Shown here: positions 1-8,083 of the stretch, one piece after another
Layout: each line of letters opens with the position of its first letter
Numbering within the stretch: the stretch's first letter is position 1
Assembly: GCA_947565445.1 (NCBI GenBank)
Contig: CANOGC010000007.1
Coordinates: 1-37,897 of the forward strand
Source of the DNA: an uncultured Clostridium sp.
Lineage (GTDB): Bacteria > Bacillota > Clostridia > TANB77 > CAG-508
DNA length: 37,897 nucleotides
Direction: 5' to 3'
Notes under the pieces: generated by a model
What the model saw: the letters and a program-made list of their open reading frames with translations, nothing else
Told to the model about the DNA's origin: nothing
Database searches by the model: none
Position numbers and translations under genes: made by a program

Positions 1-649
1 TGTTATAAAAAACAATGTAGAAGAATTAATAGCTAACTTAAAGCAAATGGAAACAAAATATTTAGGGTTAGGACAAGAAGAAAGAAAAAATTACTTTTAT
101 AATATAAGAGATGAATATAATAACTATGAATTAGAGAAAAATGAGCAAAATGTCCAAAGGGCAGCACAATTCATATATTTAAATAGGACTTGCTTCAATG
201 GCTTATACAGAGTAAATAAAAATGGAAAATTTAATGTTCCAATTGGAAGCTATAAGAATCCTACAATATGTGATGAAGAAAATTTAAGACAACTGTCACA
301 ATTAATACAAAATGTACAATTTCAATATGGAGATTATAGTAGAAGTATGGAATATGTAACAAAGAACACATTTATATACTTTGATCCACCATATAGACCA
401 TTAAATATGACATCAGGATTCACATCATATACAAAAGAAGATTTTAATGATGAAAATCAAAAAGAATTAGCAATATTCTATAGAAAATTAAATGGGCAAA
501 ATGCAAAATTAATGCTAAGTAATTCAAACCCTAAAAATATAAATGTAGAAGATAATTTCTTTGATAATATATATCAAGGATTCAATATAAATGAAATACA
601 GGCAAGTAGAATGATAAATGCAAATTCAAATGGTGTATTTAACGAGTGA
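1..649 (+). CDS. DNA adenine methylase (D12 class), 5' partial, 3' truncated
   Basis: The frame is open from the window edge (codons from base 2), so the N-terminus lies outside. The visible 215 residues carry the D12-class hallmarks: the FIYLNRTCFNGLYRVN block, then the catalytic DPPY motif in FIYFDPPYRPL. Members of this family (Dam, DpnM) transfer a methyl group from SAM to adenine N6, typically in GATC. The C-terminus is odd. After RMINANSN the family normally continues with an RGK-(V/I)-xELLI-type tail, but here the frame runs into VFNE and a TGA that is the first codon of an IS-like inverted repeat. I infer that an insertion removed the last residues. The family call is secure; activity is uncertain. 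There is no in-phase CGG in this gene, so the truncation is not explained by the frameshift rule seen elsewhere. Confidence 0.85.
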   Translation, partial: VIKNNVEELIANLKQMETKYLGLGQEERKNYFYNIRDEYNNYELEKNEQNVQRAAQFIYLNRTCFNGLYRVNKNGKFNVPIGSYKNPTICDEENLRQLSQLIQNVQFQYGDYSRSMEYVTKNTFIYFDPPYRPLNMTSGFTSYTKEDFNDENQKELAIFYRKLNGQNAKLMLSNSNPKNINVEDNFFDNIYQGFNINEIQASRMINANSNGVFNE

Positions 650-871
650 AAAATGGACCACCTTATAATTAAGATTTTTAAATAACATAAAATTAATATA
701 TAACCTCTTAATTGATTAAAATTAAAATTTAGTATAAGTGTCAATACTTGATTTATCAATGCATTTTAGTATTGACACGTTAATAAATTTTAATATAATT
801 TAATACATGGTTATGTAACTAACTGGTCCAAATTTCAATTATAATACTGGTTCAAACTGGTCCATTTTTCA
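647..871. mobile_element. IS21-like remnant or MITE, about 225 bp
   Basis: Inverted ends TGAAAAATGGACCA (647-660) and TGGTCCATTTTTCA (858-871) bound the segment. Near the right end the TGGTCCA core recurs (822-828, with a variant near 849), resembling the multiple terminal repeats of IS21-family elements. Inside is an 11-bp inverted repeat, GTGTCAATACT (738-748) and AGTATTGACAC (768-778). No ORF is present. I could not see a clean target-site duplication. It abuts the truncated methylase, which it probably disrupted. The 650-987 gene-free stretch is otherwise this element plus the hairpin at 894. Confidence 0.45.
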
Positions 872-893
872 TTTAAGAAATACATAAATTTAT

Positions 894-929
894 AAAGAGG
901 ATTTTAGGGATAGCCCTAAAATCCTCTTT
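894..929. terminator. Perfect 16-bp hairpin, possible bidirectional terminator
   Basis: AAAGAGGATTTTAGGG pairs perfectly with CCCTAAAATCCTCTTT around an ATAG loop. The flanks are AT-rich but there is no long T-run on either strand, so termination strength is uncertain. It separates the methylase/IS region from the WG-repeat gene. Confidence 0.55.
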
Positions 930-987
930 ACATTTTAAGACAAAAATGATATAGTATGTATGTAAAATAAACTGTGGAGGGAAAGTT

Positions 988-2500
988 ATGAGTAGACGGA
1001 AAGCGATATGATGCAGAACCAAAATTAAACATAAAAAAAGTATTTGCAGTGGCTATGGCGTTTGCAGTAGTAATTATGTTTATAATTGGAATTAGAACTT
1101 TATTAACAACCAATACAAATGAAAAAACTACTTCCATTAGTAGTTACTATCCAGTTTTTACAAATGAAAAATGGGGAGTAATTGATGAAAAAGGAAATAT
1201 CATTATAGAACCTAACTTTGAAGAAATGATTACTATTCCAAATAGAAATAAAGATATTTTTATTTGCATGGAAAATGTAAATTATGAAGAAAATACATAT
1301 AATGTAAAAGTACTAAATTCAGAAAATAAAGAAATCTTTACAGGATATGATTTAGTAGAAGCAATAGAGAATATAGATACTAGTAATAATATGTGGTATG
1401 AAGATAACGTACTAAAAGTAAAAAAAGGCGAACTTTATGGGCTAATTGATTTTTCAGGAAAAGAAATTTTAGAACCTAAATACCAAGAAATTAATGCTTT
1501 AAAAGGAACAAAAAATAGCTTAATAATAAAGCAAAGTGATAAATTAGGTTTATCAGATAATAAGGGAAATGTCATAATAAAACCAGAATATAAAGAGATT
1601 AAGTCTATAGAAAATAATTATCAAAATGGATATATAGTTGTAAACCAAGAAAATAAGTATGGAATAATAGATTTCACTTCACAAGTCATTGTAGAAACTG
1701 GGTATGAAGATATTAAGCAAATAACTGGTAACCACATGTATGTTGTAAAACAAGATGGAAAATGGAAATTAATTAATTCTAAGAAAGAAACATTAATAGA
1801 AAATGTTAATGATGTAACACAAATATTAGAAGACAAAATTATAATAAAAAAAGACAATCAATATGGAATATTATTAGTTTCTGGTGAAGAAAAGATAAAA
1901 CCACAATATGAAGAACTTTCTAATATGTTTGACGACTATTACTTGGTAAAGAAAAATGGAAAATATGGTATTATAAATAGTGCAAATGAGCAAGTATTAC
2001 CATCTGAATATAGCAAAATAACATATAAAAAAGATGCAGATTTTGTTGTAGCAGAAAAAGAAAATGTAGCAATGGGAGAAATATATAATAACAAATTTGA
2101 AAAAAAGCTTGATGGAATTGTTTCAGATATAAATGCCGAAAAAGGATATATTCGTGTTTATGTTGGAAATGAATATAAATATTATAACTTAAACTTTGAT
2201 GAAAAAACAGCTGTTGAATGCTTACAAAACAATAACTTACTTTTAAGTAAAAAAGATGGAAAATATGGATATATAAACCGTGATGGAAATCTTGTTATTG
2301 ATTATACTTATGAAGATGCTCAAGAACTAAATGAATATGGTTATGCTGCAGTAAAAAAAGACGGAAAATGGGGAGCAATAGACAAAACAGGAGCAGTTGT
2401 AGCAAACTGTAATTATAATTTACAAGAAAATGTAATGATAGACTTTATTGGTAAATGGCATTTAAGTGTAGACTTAAATTCATACTACTATACAGATTAA
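988..2500 (+). CDS. WG-repeat membrane-anchored protein, with CGG +1 frameshift at codon 4
   Basis: The ATG at 988 follows a GGAGGG ribosome site. The zero frame reads M-S-R-CGG and stops at TGA 1009-1011. Skipping the C of the CGG at 997-999 gives MSRGKRYDAEPKLNIKK and continues through a single membrane segment (about residues 18-38) into about nine WG-type repeats, for example KWGVIDEKGNIIIEP, LYGLIDFSGKEILEP and KYGYINRDGNLVID. The total is 503 residues. WG repeats form beta-rich extracytoplasmic domains of poorly known role, so I infer a surface or periplasm-facing protein. Initiation at the internal ATG (1049) in the downstream frame is possible, but it would cut into the basic tail and membrane segment and leave the good ribosome site at 988 unused. 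The family call is firm; its function is unknown. Confidence 0.85.
997..1000 (+). other. CGGA +1 frameshift site 1 (WG-repeat gene)
   Basis: Zero frame AGT AGA CGG AAA reaches TGA four codons later. Reading AGA-C-GGA-AAG restores the basic lysine-rich leader before the membrane segment. Confidence 0.75.
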
Positions 2501-2504
2501 TAAA

Positions 2505-2595
2505 AGAGAACCTTTTACTGTGCTAATTTGGAAAAGTAAAGTAAAGGCCCCTTTATTCAAGGGAGCTGTCACCGAAGGTGACTGAGGGTTCTATG
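2505..2595. repeat. Structured intergenic element with three nested hairpins
   Basis: An outer pairing AGAACC (2508-2513) with GGTTCT (2587-2592) encloses a short pyrimidine-purine stem around 2549-2562 and the hairpin GTCACC-GAA-GGTGAC (2568-2582). The block resembles a dispersed GGGAGCTGTCAC-type repeat I associate with clostridial genomes. It lies between two genes of one orientation and ends 14 bases before the next ATG, so a leader role is also possible. Confidence 0.45.
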
Positions 2596-2608
2596 AATAG
2601 GAGAGATT

Positions 2609-3844
2609 ATGGAACTAAAGATAAAATATCAATATACATACTTCATTTATCCATACGTAATTTCTGAAAACAAATATAATAAATATTTGTATAAATTACT
2701 AAGCAATAAAAATTGTAGGGTAAAATTTTTTGAAAAAGAAAAAGACTTTGACCTATACACATATTTTCTGCCTAAAATAAAGGAATTTATGTTTCAAAAC
2801 TTCGAATTTAACAAAGAAAAAATTCGAAGTTTTGAAGGGTTTAATAAAGAAATGCAAGCAAATATTCTTTCAAAATATCCAGTAACTATATTCGAATATA
2901 ATTTAGGAAATGACATGCAAGGAAAAGCAGGAGAAGAAGAAGGAATTTTCTTTCACATGCAAAAAATGGAGCTAATATGCTTTAATACAGGTATTTGCTT
3001 TTTAGTAATGAAAACCAATATTGAAGATAGTAAAGATTTTAGAGATGTATTAGATTTTAACTACAAATTTCGTGATATTAAATCTGAATTAAATGGTTTA
3101 AAAAAATACGAGAATATTCGTTTACAAACAGCTACATTTAGTGATGTACGAAAACTAACAGATTTAATAAAAGAACTAACAGGAAAAATAGAAGATGCAA
3201 AAGCTTTAAACATAGATACCAACAGATTTTTAACATATGCATATACATGTATTGAGCAAGATGCATGGAGTGATGATGAGAAATTTCAAGATATTGAATT
3301 TGAGTTTTTTAAATATGCAAATATATTTCCAAGTTCATATAAATCAAACTTTGATAAAAGGCATATGGAAGTACTTTCAAAATGGAAATTTATTCGTACA
3401 GGTTTTACAAAAGAAGGAGTAGGGTTATTGACATCTGGAATTGATATTCATAATTATACAAAATTACCATATGTATATGAAAATCAATACTTATATACAT
3501 ATATACTTGTACAATATCAAAAAATTTACTTAAAGAAGCTAGAAAAAGAAGCAAAACAAAAAAATATGACTGTATCTACAAGAGACAAATTTATTAAATT
3601 TACTAAAGAGCTATGGATAGGAGAAGTAACAAATGATGATGTTGGAACAAACATATACAAAAAGACAAGAGAGGTATGTGAAGTTTCAAAATTATATGAA
3701 GAAGTAAAAAATAAGTTTGATGTAGCATATAAAGAGCTAAACATTGAAAAGGTAAGTAAAGTAAATAAAATTATTTTAGTAATATTAGGAATTTCATTAA
3801 TGCTAAATATTATAAATTTTGTTACTTTATTAAAAATGATGTAA
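2609..3844 (+). CDS. Hypothetical protein with C-terminal membrane anchor
   Basis: The 411 codons start at an ATG preceded by AGGAGAG. I do not recognise a family. The protein is lysine- and aromatic-rich, with a soluble body of about 380 residues and one hydrophobic segment at the very end (VNKIILVILGISLMLNIINF, about residues 384-403) followed by a short tail. That is the layout of a tail-anchored protein with its bulk in the cytoplasm. No signal peptide and no catalytic motif stand out. It is intact, without an in-phase CGG. A copy of the 155-bp inverted-end repeat follows 20 bases after its stop. Confidence 0.75.
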   Translation: MELKIKYQYTYFIYPYVISENKYNKYLYKLLSNKNCRVKFFEKEKDFDLYTYFLPKIKEFMFQNFEFNKEKIRSFEGFNKEMQANILSKYPVTIFEYNLGNDMQGKAGEEEGIFFHMQKMELICFNTGICFLVMKTNIEDSKDFRDVLDFNYKFRDIKSELNGLKKYENIRLQTATFSDVRKLTDLIKELTGKIEDAKALNIDTNRFLTYAYTCIEQDAWSDDEKFQDIEFEFFKYANIFPSSYKSNFDKRHMEVLSKWKFIRTGFTKEGVGLLTSGIDIHNYTKLPYVYENQYLYTYILVQYQKIYLKKLEKEAKQKNMTVSTRDKFIKFTKELWIGEVTNDDVGTNIYKKTREVCEVSKLYEEVKNKFDVAYKELNIEKVSKVNKIILVILGISLMLNIINFVTLLKMM

Positions 3845-3863
3845 ATGCTATTGTTATAAAAAA

Positions 3864-4018
3864 CATGTAGTAATATAAAATTAAAAATTCCGTTCTCCAC
3901 GGCGTTTTAGTATAATTGGTTTTAACAACACTTGAAACACACTATACTTTGAGAAAAAGAAATATGACGCCTTTGGCTAACAGGTCGAACTCGTTTTTAA
4001 TTTTATATTACTACATGT
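3864..4018. repeat. Repeat A, copy 1: 155 bp with 24-bp perfect inverted ends
   Basis: Bases 3864-3887 and 3995-4018 are exact inverted repeats (core GTAGTAATATAAAATTAA). The interior (from TTCTCCACGGCGTTTTAG to GACGCCTTTGGCTAACAGG) is nearly identical to the copy at 9539-9689 apart from a short variable stretch after GGTTTTAAC. There is no ORF. It could be a MITE or a large RNA hairpin. Both copies lie just downstream of a gene's stop codon. Confidence 0.8.
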
Positions 4019-4056
4019 TTATAAATTAAGATTATATAATAATAAGGAGACATACT

Positions 4057-4428
4057 ATGCAAGTAAAATGTGGTATAGACATAATAGAAATAGATAGAAT
4101 AAAAGAAGCAATTGAAACTACTAAAGAAGAATTTATAAACAGAGTATATACAAAAAATGAAATAGAATATTGCGAATCCAAAAACAATATGAAATATCAG
4201 CATTATGCAGCAAGATTTGCTGCAAAAGAGGCAGCTTTTAAAGCCATTTCAGAAGAGTTTGATAAATACGAAATAACATGGAAAGATATAGAAATAACAA
4301 CTAATGAAAAAGGAAGACCTAAAGTTGAAATTCTAAACAAAAAAATACCGAATTTAGAAAGTATAGATATAAGCATTTCACATTGCAAAAATTATGCAGT
4401 AGCAAATGTTACTGTTTTATTAAAATAG
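4057..4428 (+). CDS. acpS: Holo-[acyl-carrier-protein] synthase
   Basis: This 123-residue protein has the length and motifs of AcpS. CGIDIIEIDRI near the N-terminus carries the metal-binding Asp, and HYAARFAAKEAAFKAI carries the conserved (F/W)xxKEAxxK helix with the catalytic Glu and Lys. AcpS transfers the 4'-phosphopantetheine arm of CoA to apo-ACP, activating fatty-acid synthesis in the cytoplasm. The ATG follows AAGGAG at good spacing. tatD follows 80 bases later on the same strand after a short repeat, so cotranscription is plausible. The gene is intact and the call is firm. Confidence 0.93.
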   Translation: MQVKCGIDIIEIDRIKEAIETTKEEFINRVYTKNEIEYCESKNNMKYQHYAARFAAKEAAFKAISEEFDKYEITWKDIEITTNEKGRPKVEILNKKIPNLESIDISISHCKNYAVANVTVLLK

Positions 4429-4430
4429 AG

Positions 4431-4469
4431 AAATGTAGGGGCGAGCATTGCTCGTCCGAGAGGCGAAGC
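4431..4469. repeat. Repeat C, copy 1 (GTAGGGGCGAGC type)
   Basis: This 39-base block with internal palindrome GGGCGAGCATTGCTCGTCC matches 33095-33133 at 38 of 39 positions. It is GC-rich against an AT-rich background and non-coding, a dispersed REP-like element. Confidence 0.75.
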
Positions 4470-4508
4470 GTACCCATAAAGAAATACAATATAAAGAAGG
4501 TTAGATTT

Positions 4509-5288
4509 ATGGAATTGTTTGATTCACACTGTCACTTAGACGATGAAAAATTTAATGAAGATAGAAAAGATGTTATTTCTAACATCTTTTCATCAAATAT
4601 TACAAAACTAATCAGTGCAGGATATAGCTTAGAAAGTTCAAAAAAAGCATTAGAACTTACAAAAAGCTATCCACAAATATACACAGTAAGTGGAATATCA
4701 CCAAACGATATTGGAGAAAATGTGGAAAACATACAACAAGAAATAAATGAAATTGAGCTTTTAGCCAAAAATGAAAAAGTAATAGGAATTGGAGAAATAG
4801 GTTTAGACTATTATTGGAATAAAGAAAATAAAGAACTACAAAAATTTGCATTTATAAAACAAATAGAACTTGCCAATAAATTAAACTTACCAATAGTAAT
4901 ACATACAAGAGAAGCAGTAATGGATACATTAGAAATACTAAAAAAATATCCTGTAAATAAAAAAGGAGTATTTCACTGTTGCCCATTAAATGTAGAACTT
5001 GTAAAAGAAGCATTAAAATTAGGTTTTTACATTTCATTTGCAGGACCAATAACCTTTAAAAACTCTAAAAATGCAGAAGAGGTAATTAATATAGTACCAG
5101 ATGATAGAATGTTAATTGAAACAGATAGTCCATACTTATCTCCAGAACCAAATAGAGGAAAAAGAAATGATTCTAGAAATGTAAGATATATAGCGCAAAA
5201 AATAGCAAATGTAAAAGGATATACACTTGAAGAGGTAGCAAAAATTACATATGATAATACTTGTAGGATATTTGAAATAAAAAGGTAA
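4509..5288 (+). CDS. tatD: TatD-family metal-dependent hydrolase (DNase)
   Basis: I place the start at ATG 4509, after GAAGGTTAG, which gives ELFDSHCHLDD immediately; the frame is open further upstream but that part is intergenic repeat. The 259 residues match the family length. Metal ligands visible are HCH in the first strand, the Glu in IGIGEIGLDY, the His in IVIHTREA, the His in GVFHCCPL and the Asp in IETDSPYLSPEP. TatD proteins are TIM-barrel divalent-metal nucleases (3'-5' exonuclease or deoxyribonuclease) acting in the cytoplasm. The gene is intact, with no in-phase CGG. Confidence 0.93.
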   Translation: MELFDSHCHLDDEKFNEDRKDVISNIFSSNITKLISAGYSLESSKKALELTKSYPQIYTVSGISPNDIGENVENIQQEINEIELLAKNEKVIGIGEIGLDYYWNKENKELQKFAFIKQIELANKLNLPIVIHTREAVMDTLEILKKYPVNKKGVFHCCPLNVELVKEALKLGFYISFAGPITFKNSKNAEEVINIVPDDRMLIETDSPYLSPEPNRGKRNDSRNVRYIAQKIANVKGYTLEEVAKITYDNTCRIFEIKR

Positions 5289-5300
5289 AATTGTAAAAAT

Positions 5301-5329
5301 TTGCAAAAGATTACATAATGTAGTATAAT
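5301..5329 (+). promoter_or_regulatory. SigmaA promoter for the 69-aa ORF
   Basis: TTGCAA (5301-5306), a 17-bp spacer, then a perfect TATAAT (5324-5329). The leader of about 70 bases ends in GGTGGAGGG ahead of ATG 5406. Confidence 0.7.
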
Positions 5330-5405
5330 AAAAGTGTAGCGAAAACCAAGCAAAAAAAATCCTAGTACAAGGAAGTATGAAATTGGAGCTAGGTGGAGGG
5401 ACATC

Positions 5406-5615
5406 ATGGACGATTATAACTACAGTCTGGATGAGTATGTAAGTTCAGACAATGATGAGCGGTTGAAGCAAATAGAAATAGCAAAGGCTCGTCGAGAAGA
5501 ACAAAACAGAATTAGGATAGCTGAAATGTTCTTACAAGACATCATGGATGTAATTCTGGCAACAGGCGCTCGTACAGATGACGCAGAAGGAAAATTTGCA
5601 AAAATGATAGAGTAG
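5406..5615 (+). CDS. Small protein of unknown function, 69 codons, with an unrescued in-phase CGG
   Basis: This is a compact transcription unit: strong promoter, GGAGGG ribosome site seven bases before the ATG, and a terminator overlapping the stop. The protein is acidic at the N-terminus, then charged and probably helical (IEIAKARREEQNRIRIAEMF), with no membrane segment and no family I recognise. Codon use differs from neighbours: CTG, CGT, CGA, GGC and GAC are more frequent. Codon 19 is CGG (5460-5462). Unlike the eight other in-phase CGGs, skipping its C gives GGT TGA, an immediate stop. Either CGG is read as a triplet here, or the real product is a 20-residue peptide, or the ORF is not translated as drawn. 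Confidence 0.55.
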   Translation: MDDYNYSLDEYVSSDNDERLKQIEIAKARREEQNRIRIAEMFLQDIMDVILATGARTDDAEGKFAKMIE

Positions 5616-5637
5616 GAATCCTACTCTATCATTTTAT
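5606..5637. terminator. Bidirectional terminator between the 69-aa ORF and lemA
   Basis: GATAGAGTAGG (5606-5616) pairs with CCTACTCTATC (5620-5630). ATTTTATTTT follows on the plus strand and a T-run also follows on the minus strand, serving both convergent genes. The stop codon of the ORF lies inside the stem. Confidence 0.85.
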
Positions 5638-6188
5638 TTTCCAAAATCTACTTTTACATTTTTTCTTGCTTCATCTGAATCTACTTTAAATAGTTCAGCT
5701 GGTTCAAAATGGAACATAGAAGCAATAAAATTAGAAGGTATAACTTCTAATTTTGTGTTATACATCGTAACTGTATCATTATAAAATTGTCTTGAAAAAG
5801 ATAATTTATTTTCTGTGTTTTGTAATTCTTCTTGTAGTTCAGAGAAGTTTATATTTGCTTTTAAATCTGGATAGCTTTCAGAAACAGCCATAATAGTTTT
5901 TAAAGCACCAGATAACTGGTTATCTAATTCAGCTTTTTCGGCAACACTAGAAGCATTTGCCCAAGAAGTCCTAAGCTCAGCAATTTTAGTTAAAGTACCT
6001 TCTTCATGGTTCATATATCCTTTTACAGTATCTACTAAATTTGGAATTAAATCAAATCTTCTCTGTAACTGAACATCAATTTGACTCCATGCATTTCTTA
6101 CCTTTTGTCTTAATCTTACTAAATTGTTGTATAAACTAATTACAATAAGAATTAGAACAACAACAATAGCTAATATAATCCAACCCAT
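5634..6188 (-). CDS. LemA family protein
   Basis: The 184 residues start with a membrane helix (IILAIVVVLILIVISLYN, residues 3-20) and continue with the LemA core: NNLVRLRQKVRNAWSQIDVQL, then RRFDLIPNLVDTVKGYM, ending with FHFEPAELFKVDSDEARKN. LemA proteins are small N-terminally anchored helical-bundle proteins whose biochemical role is unsettled; genome neighbours often include TPM-domain proteins, absent here. The gene appears monocistronic with its own divergent promoter and AAAGGAGGA ribosome site. It is intact. Confidence 0.93.
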   Translation of the reverse strand: MGWIILAIVVVLILIVISLYNNLVRLRQKVRNAWSQIDVQLQRRFDLIPNLVDTVKGYMNHEEGTLTKIAELRTSWANASSVAEKAELDNQLSGALKTIMAVSESYPDLKANINFSELQEELQNTENKLSFSRQFYNDTVTMYNTKLEVIPSNFIASMFHFEPAELFKVDSDEARKNVKVDFGK

Positions 6189-6220
6189 TATTTGTAATCC
6201 TCCTTTAATTAATATAATTC

Positions 6221-6249
6221 ATAATAGCACATTATTAAAAAATATACAA
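6221..6249 (-). promoter_or_regulatory. SigmaA promoter for lemA
   Basis: On the minus strand TTGTAT (6249-6244), a 17-bp spacer, then TATTAT (6226-6221), 33 bases upstream of the ATG. Confidence 0.65.
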
Positions 6250-6268
6250 CAAAAATAAAGAAAAATGC

Positions 6269-6297
6269 TTGTACATTTTAATAAGTAGTGCTAAAAT
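6269..6297 (+). promoter_or_regulatory. SigmaA promoter for pyrB
   Basis: TTGTAC (6269-6274), a 17-bp spacer, TAAAAT (6292-6297), 29 bases before ATG 6327. The leader is too short for a PyrR-type attenuator. Confidence 0.65.
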
Positions 6298-6326
6298 AGA
6301 AAAAATGTCTAAAAAGGAGAGAGAGT

Positions 6327-7202
6327 ATGAATGTATTAAATTTAGATGATTTTAGTACCAAAGAAATTAATGAAATATTAGATTTAGCAGAAGAATTTAA
6401 AAATGGTAAAAAAGTAGATTATAAAGGAGAAAAAGTAGTAGCAAATTTATTTTTTGAGCCATCTACTAGAACACATTATAGTTTTGATATGGCAGAACTA
6501 AAATTAGGTTGTAAAACACAAAATTTTGATGCTAGTAATTCAAGCTTAAAAAAAGGTGAAAGTTTATATGATACTGTAAAAACATTTGAAATGTTTGGTG
6601 TAGATGCAGTTGTTATAAGACATACAGAAAATGAATACTATAACCAATTAGTAGGAAAAGTTAATATTCCAATACTAAATGCAGGAGATGGAACAGGAAA
6701 CCATCCAACACAATCACTTTTAGATTTACTAACAATTAGGCAAGAATTTGGAAAATTTGAAGGCTTAAAAGTAGTTATTGTAGGAGATATTAAGCATTCG
6801 AGAGTAGCGCATACAAACTTTAAAGTAATGAAAAGATTAGGAATTGAAGTATATACATCAGGACCAGAAGAGTATAGAGAAGAAGGATTTAATTTTGTAG
6901 AATTTGATGAAATAATAGGTAAAGTAGATGTAGTTATGCTTCTTCGTGTGCAACATGAAAGACATAGTGAAAAAATGAGTGAAACTGTAGAAGAATACCA
7001 TAATGCATATGGATTAAATAAAAAACGTGTAGAGCAAATGAAAGATGGAAGTATTATAATGCATCCAGCACCATTTAATAGAAATGTAGAAATTGCAGAT
7101 GATGTTGTAGAATGTGAAAAATCACGCATTTTTAAACAAGTACAAAATGGAGTATTTGTAAGAATGGCATTAATTAATATGGTTTTAGGAGAAAATGTAT
7201 AA
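6327..7202 (+). CDS. pyrB: Aspartate carbamoyltransferase catalytic chain
   Basis: The 291 residues show the carbamoyl-phosphate binding loop (FFEPSTRTHYSFDMAE, about 44-59), GDGTGNHPTQSLLDLLTI, the HSRVAHTN segment, MLLRVQHERH and the HPAPFNRNVEI aspartate site. PyrB joins carbamoyl phosphate and aspartate, the committed step of pyrimidine synthesis. STRTH rather than STRTR, and the ending EKSRIFKQVQNGVFVRMALI, match the Bacillus-type unregulated trimer. It sits alone here, without pyrC, pyrI or other pyr genes, and starts at an ATG after AAGGAGAG. It is slightly shorter than the usual 300-310 residues but complete. Confidence 0.95.
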   Translation: MNVLNLDDFSTKEINEILDLAEEFKNGKKVDYKGEKVVANLFFEPSTRTHYSFDMAELKLGCKTQNFDASNSSLKKGESLYDTVKTFEMFGVDAVVIRHTENEYYNQLVGKVNIPILNAGDGTGNHPTQSLLDLLTIRQEFGKFEGLKVVIVGDIKHSRVAHTNFKVMKRLGIEVYTSGPEEYREEGFNFVEFDEIIGKVDVVMLLRVQHERHSEKMSETVEEYHNAYGLNKKRVEQMKDGSIIMHPAPFNRNVEIADDVVECEKSRIFKQVQNGVFVRMALINMVLGENV

Positions 7203-7209
7203 AAAATAC

Positions 7210-7238
7210 TTGTACAAAAATAATATCTATGATATATT
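7210..7238 (+). promoter_or_regulatory. SigmaA promoter for the two-component system
   Basis: TTGTAC (7210-7215), a 17-bp spacer, TATATT (7233-7238), 35 bases before the regulator ATG. Confidence 0.6.
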
Positions 7239-7273
7239 GTTGATATATTTATTTAAAGTAGAGGTGTAACCTT

Positions 7274-8005
7274 ATGGAAAACGAAATTACAAATAGAGAT
7301 CAAAAAACAATATTAATAGTAGATGATGAGCAACATATTGTAGACATTCTAGTATATAACTTAGAAAAAGAAGGGTATAACACATTACAAGCAAATGATG
7401 GAATAACTGCGGTTGATATTGCATTGAGTAGTAAGCCAGATTTAATTCTACTAGATATAATGCTTCCAAAAATGGATGGACTAGCAGTTTGCAAAAGAAT
7501 TCGTCATACATTAAATGTACCAATTCTAATGTTAACAGCAAAAGATGAAGAAATAGACAAAATTTTAGGATTAGAATTAGGTGCAGATGACTATGTTACA
7601 AAACCATTTAGTGTAAGAGAATTAATGGCAAGAATAAAAGCTAACTTAAGAAAAGTAGAAGTATCTGCTGAAGGTTCTGTAGATGAAAAAAAGGAAAATA
7701 CTAATAAAATTGTAGTAGGTGATTTAAGCTTAGATTTAGATAAATTTGAGGTTCAAGTAAAAGGAGAAGTTATAGACTTAACATTACGAGAATTTGAAGT
7801 TTTAAAATATCTAGCAAACCAACCAGGACAAGTTATTACAAGAGAAGTATTACTAGAAAAAGTATGGGGATATGAATACTATGGTGATATTAGAACTGTT
7901 GATGTTACTGTAAGAAGAATTCGTGAAAAGATAGAAAAAGACACATCTGCTCCAAAAATTTTAATTACAAAAAGAGGAGTTGGCTATTACATAGCATCAA
8001 AATAA
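7274..8005 (+). CDS. OmpR/PhoB-family response regulator (WalR/PhoP-like)
   Basis: The N-terminal receiver domain (about residues 12-125) has the acidic pair VDDEQ, phospho-acceptor Asp61 in LLDIMLPKMDG, the conserved Thr in LMLTAKD and Lys in VTKPFSVREL. A C-terminal winged helix (about 140-240) includes LTLREFEVLKYLANQPGQV and RTVDVTVRRIREKIE. The family binds direct repeats as dimers after phosphorylation. The sequence resembles WalR (YycF) and PhoP, but the usual walH-walI-walJ neighbours are missing, so I give no symbol. The partner kinase follows after a terminator-like hairpin. It is intact. Confidence 0.92.
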   Translation: MENEITNRDQKTILIVDDEQHIVDILVYNLEKEGYNTLQANDGITAVDIALSSKPDLILLDIMLPKMDGLAVCKRIRHTLNVPILMLTAKDEEIDKILGLELGADDYVTKPFSVRELMARIKANLRKVEVSAEGSVDEKKENTNKIVVGDLSLDLDKFEVQVKGEVIDLTLREFEVLKYLANQPGQVITREVLLEKVWGYEYYGDIRTVDVTVRRIREKIEKDTSAPKILITKRGVGYYIASK

Positions 8006-8013
8006 ACAATAGG

Positions 8014-8039
8014 AGCTTGTATATCATACAGGCTTTTTT
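8014..8039 (+). terminator. Hairpin with T-run between regulator and kinase
   Basis: AGCTTGTA (8014-8021) pairs with TACAGGCT (8027-8034, one G-U) and is followed by six T. It could lower kinase expression relative to the regulator. Confidence 0.7.
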
Positions 8040-8083
8040 ATTGTAGTTTTGGTCTTTTGAATGGAATACAAGGGGATATAATC

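Noticed and set aside
3864..4018. Repeat A as a CRISPR repeat or attenuator array.
   Set aside because: There are only two distant copies, no spacers, and long inverted ends.
4383..4508. Upstream extension of tatD overlapping acpS.
   Set aside because: It translates the repeat C element, and ATG 4509 gives the exact family start.
8057..8083. Alternative TTG start for the kinase.
   Set aside because: It lies within the terminator-proximal leader, and ATG 8084 has the better ribosome site.
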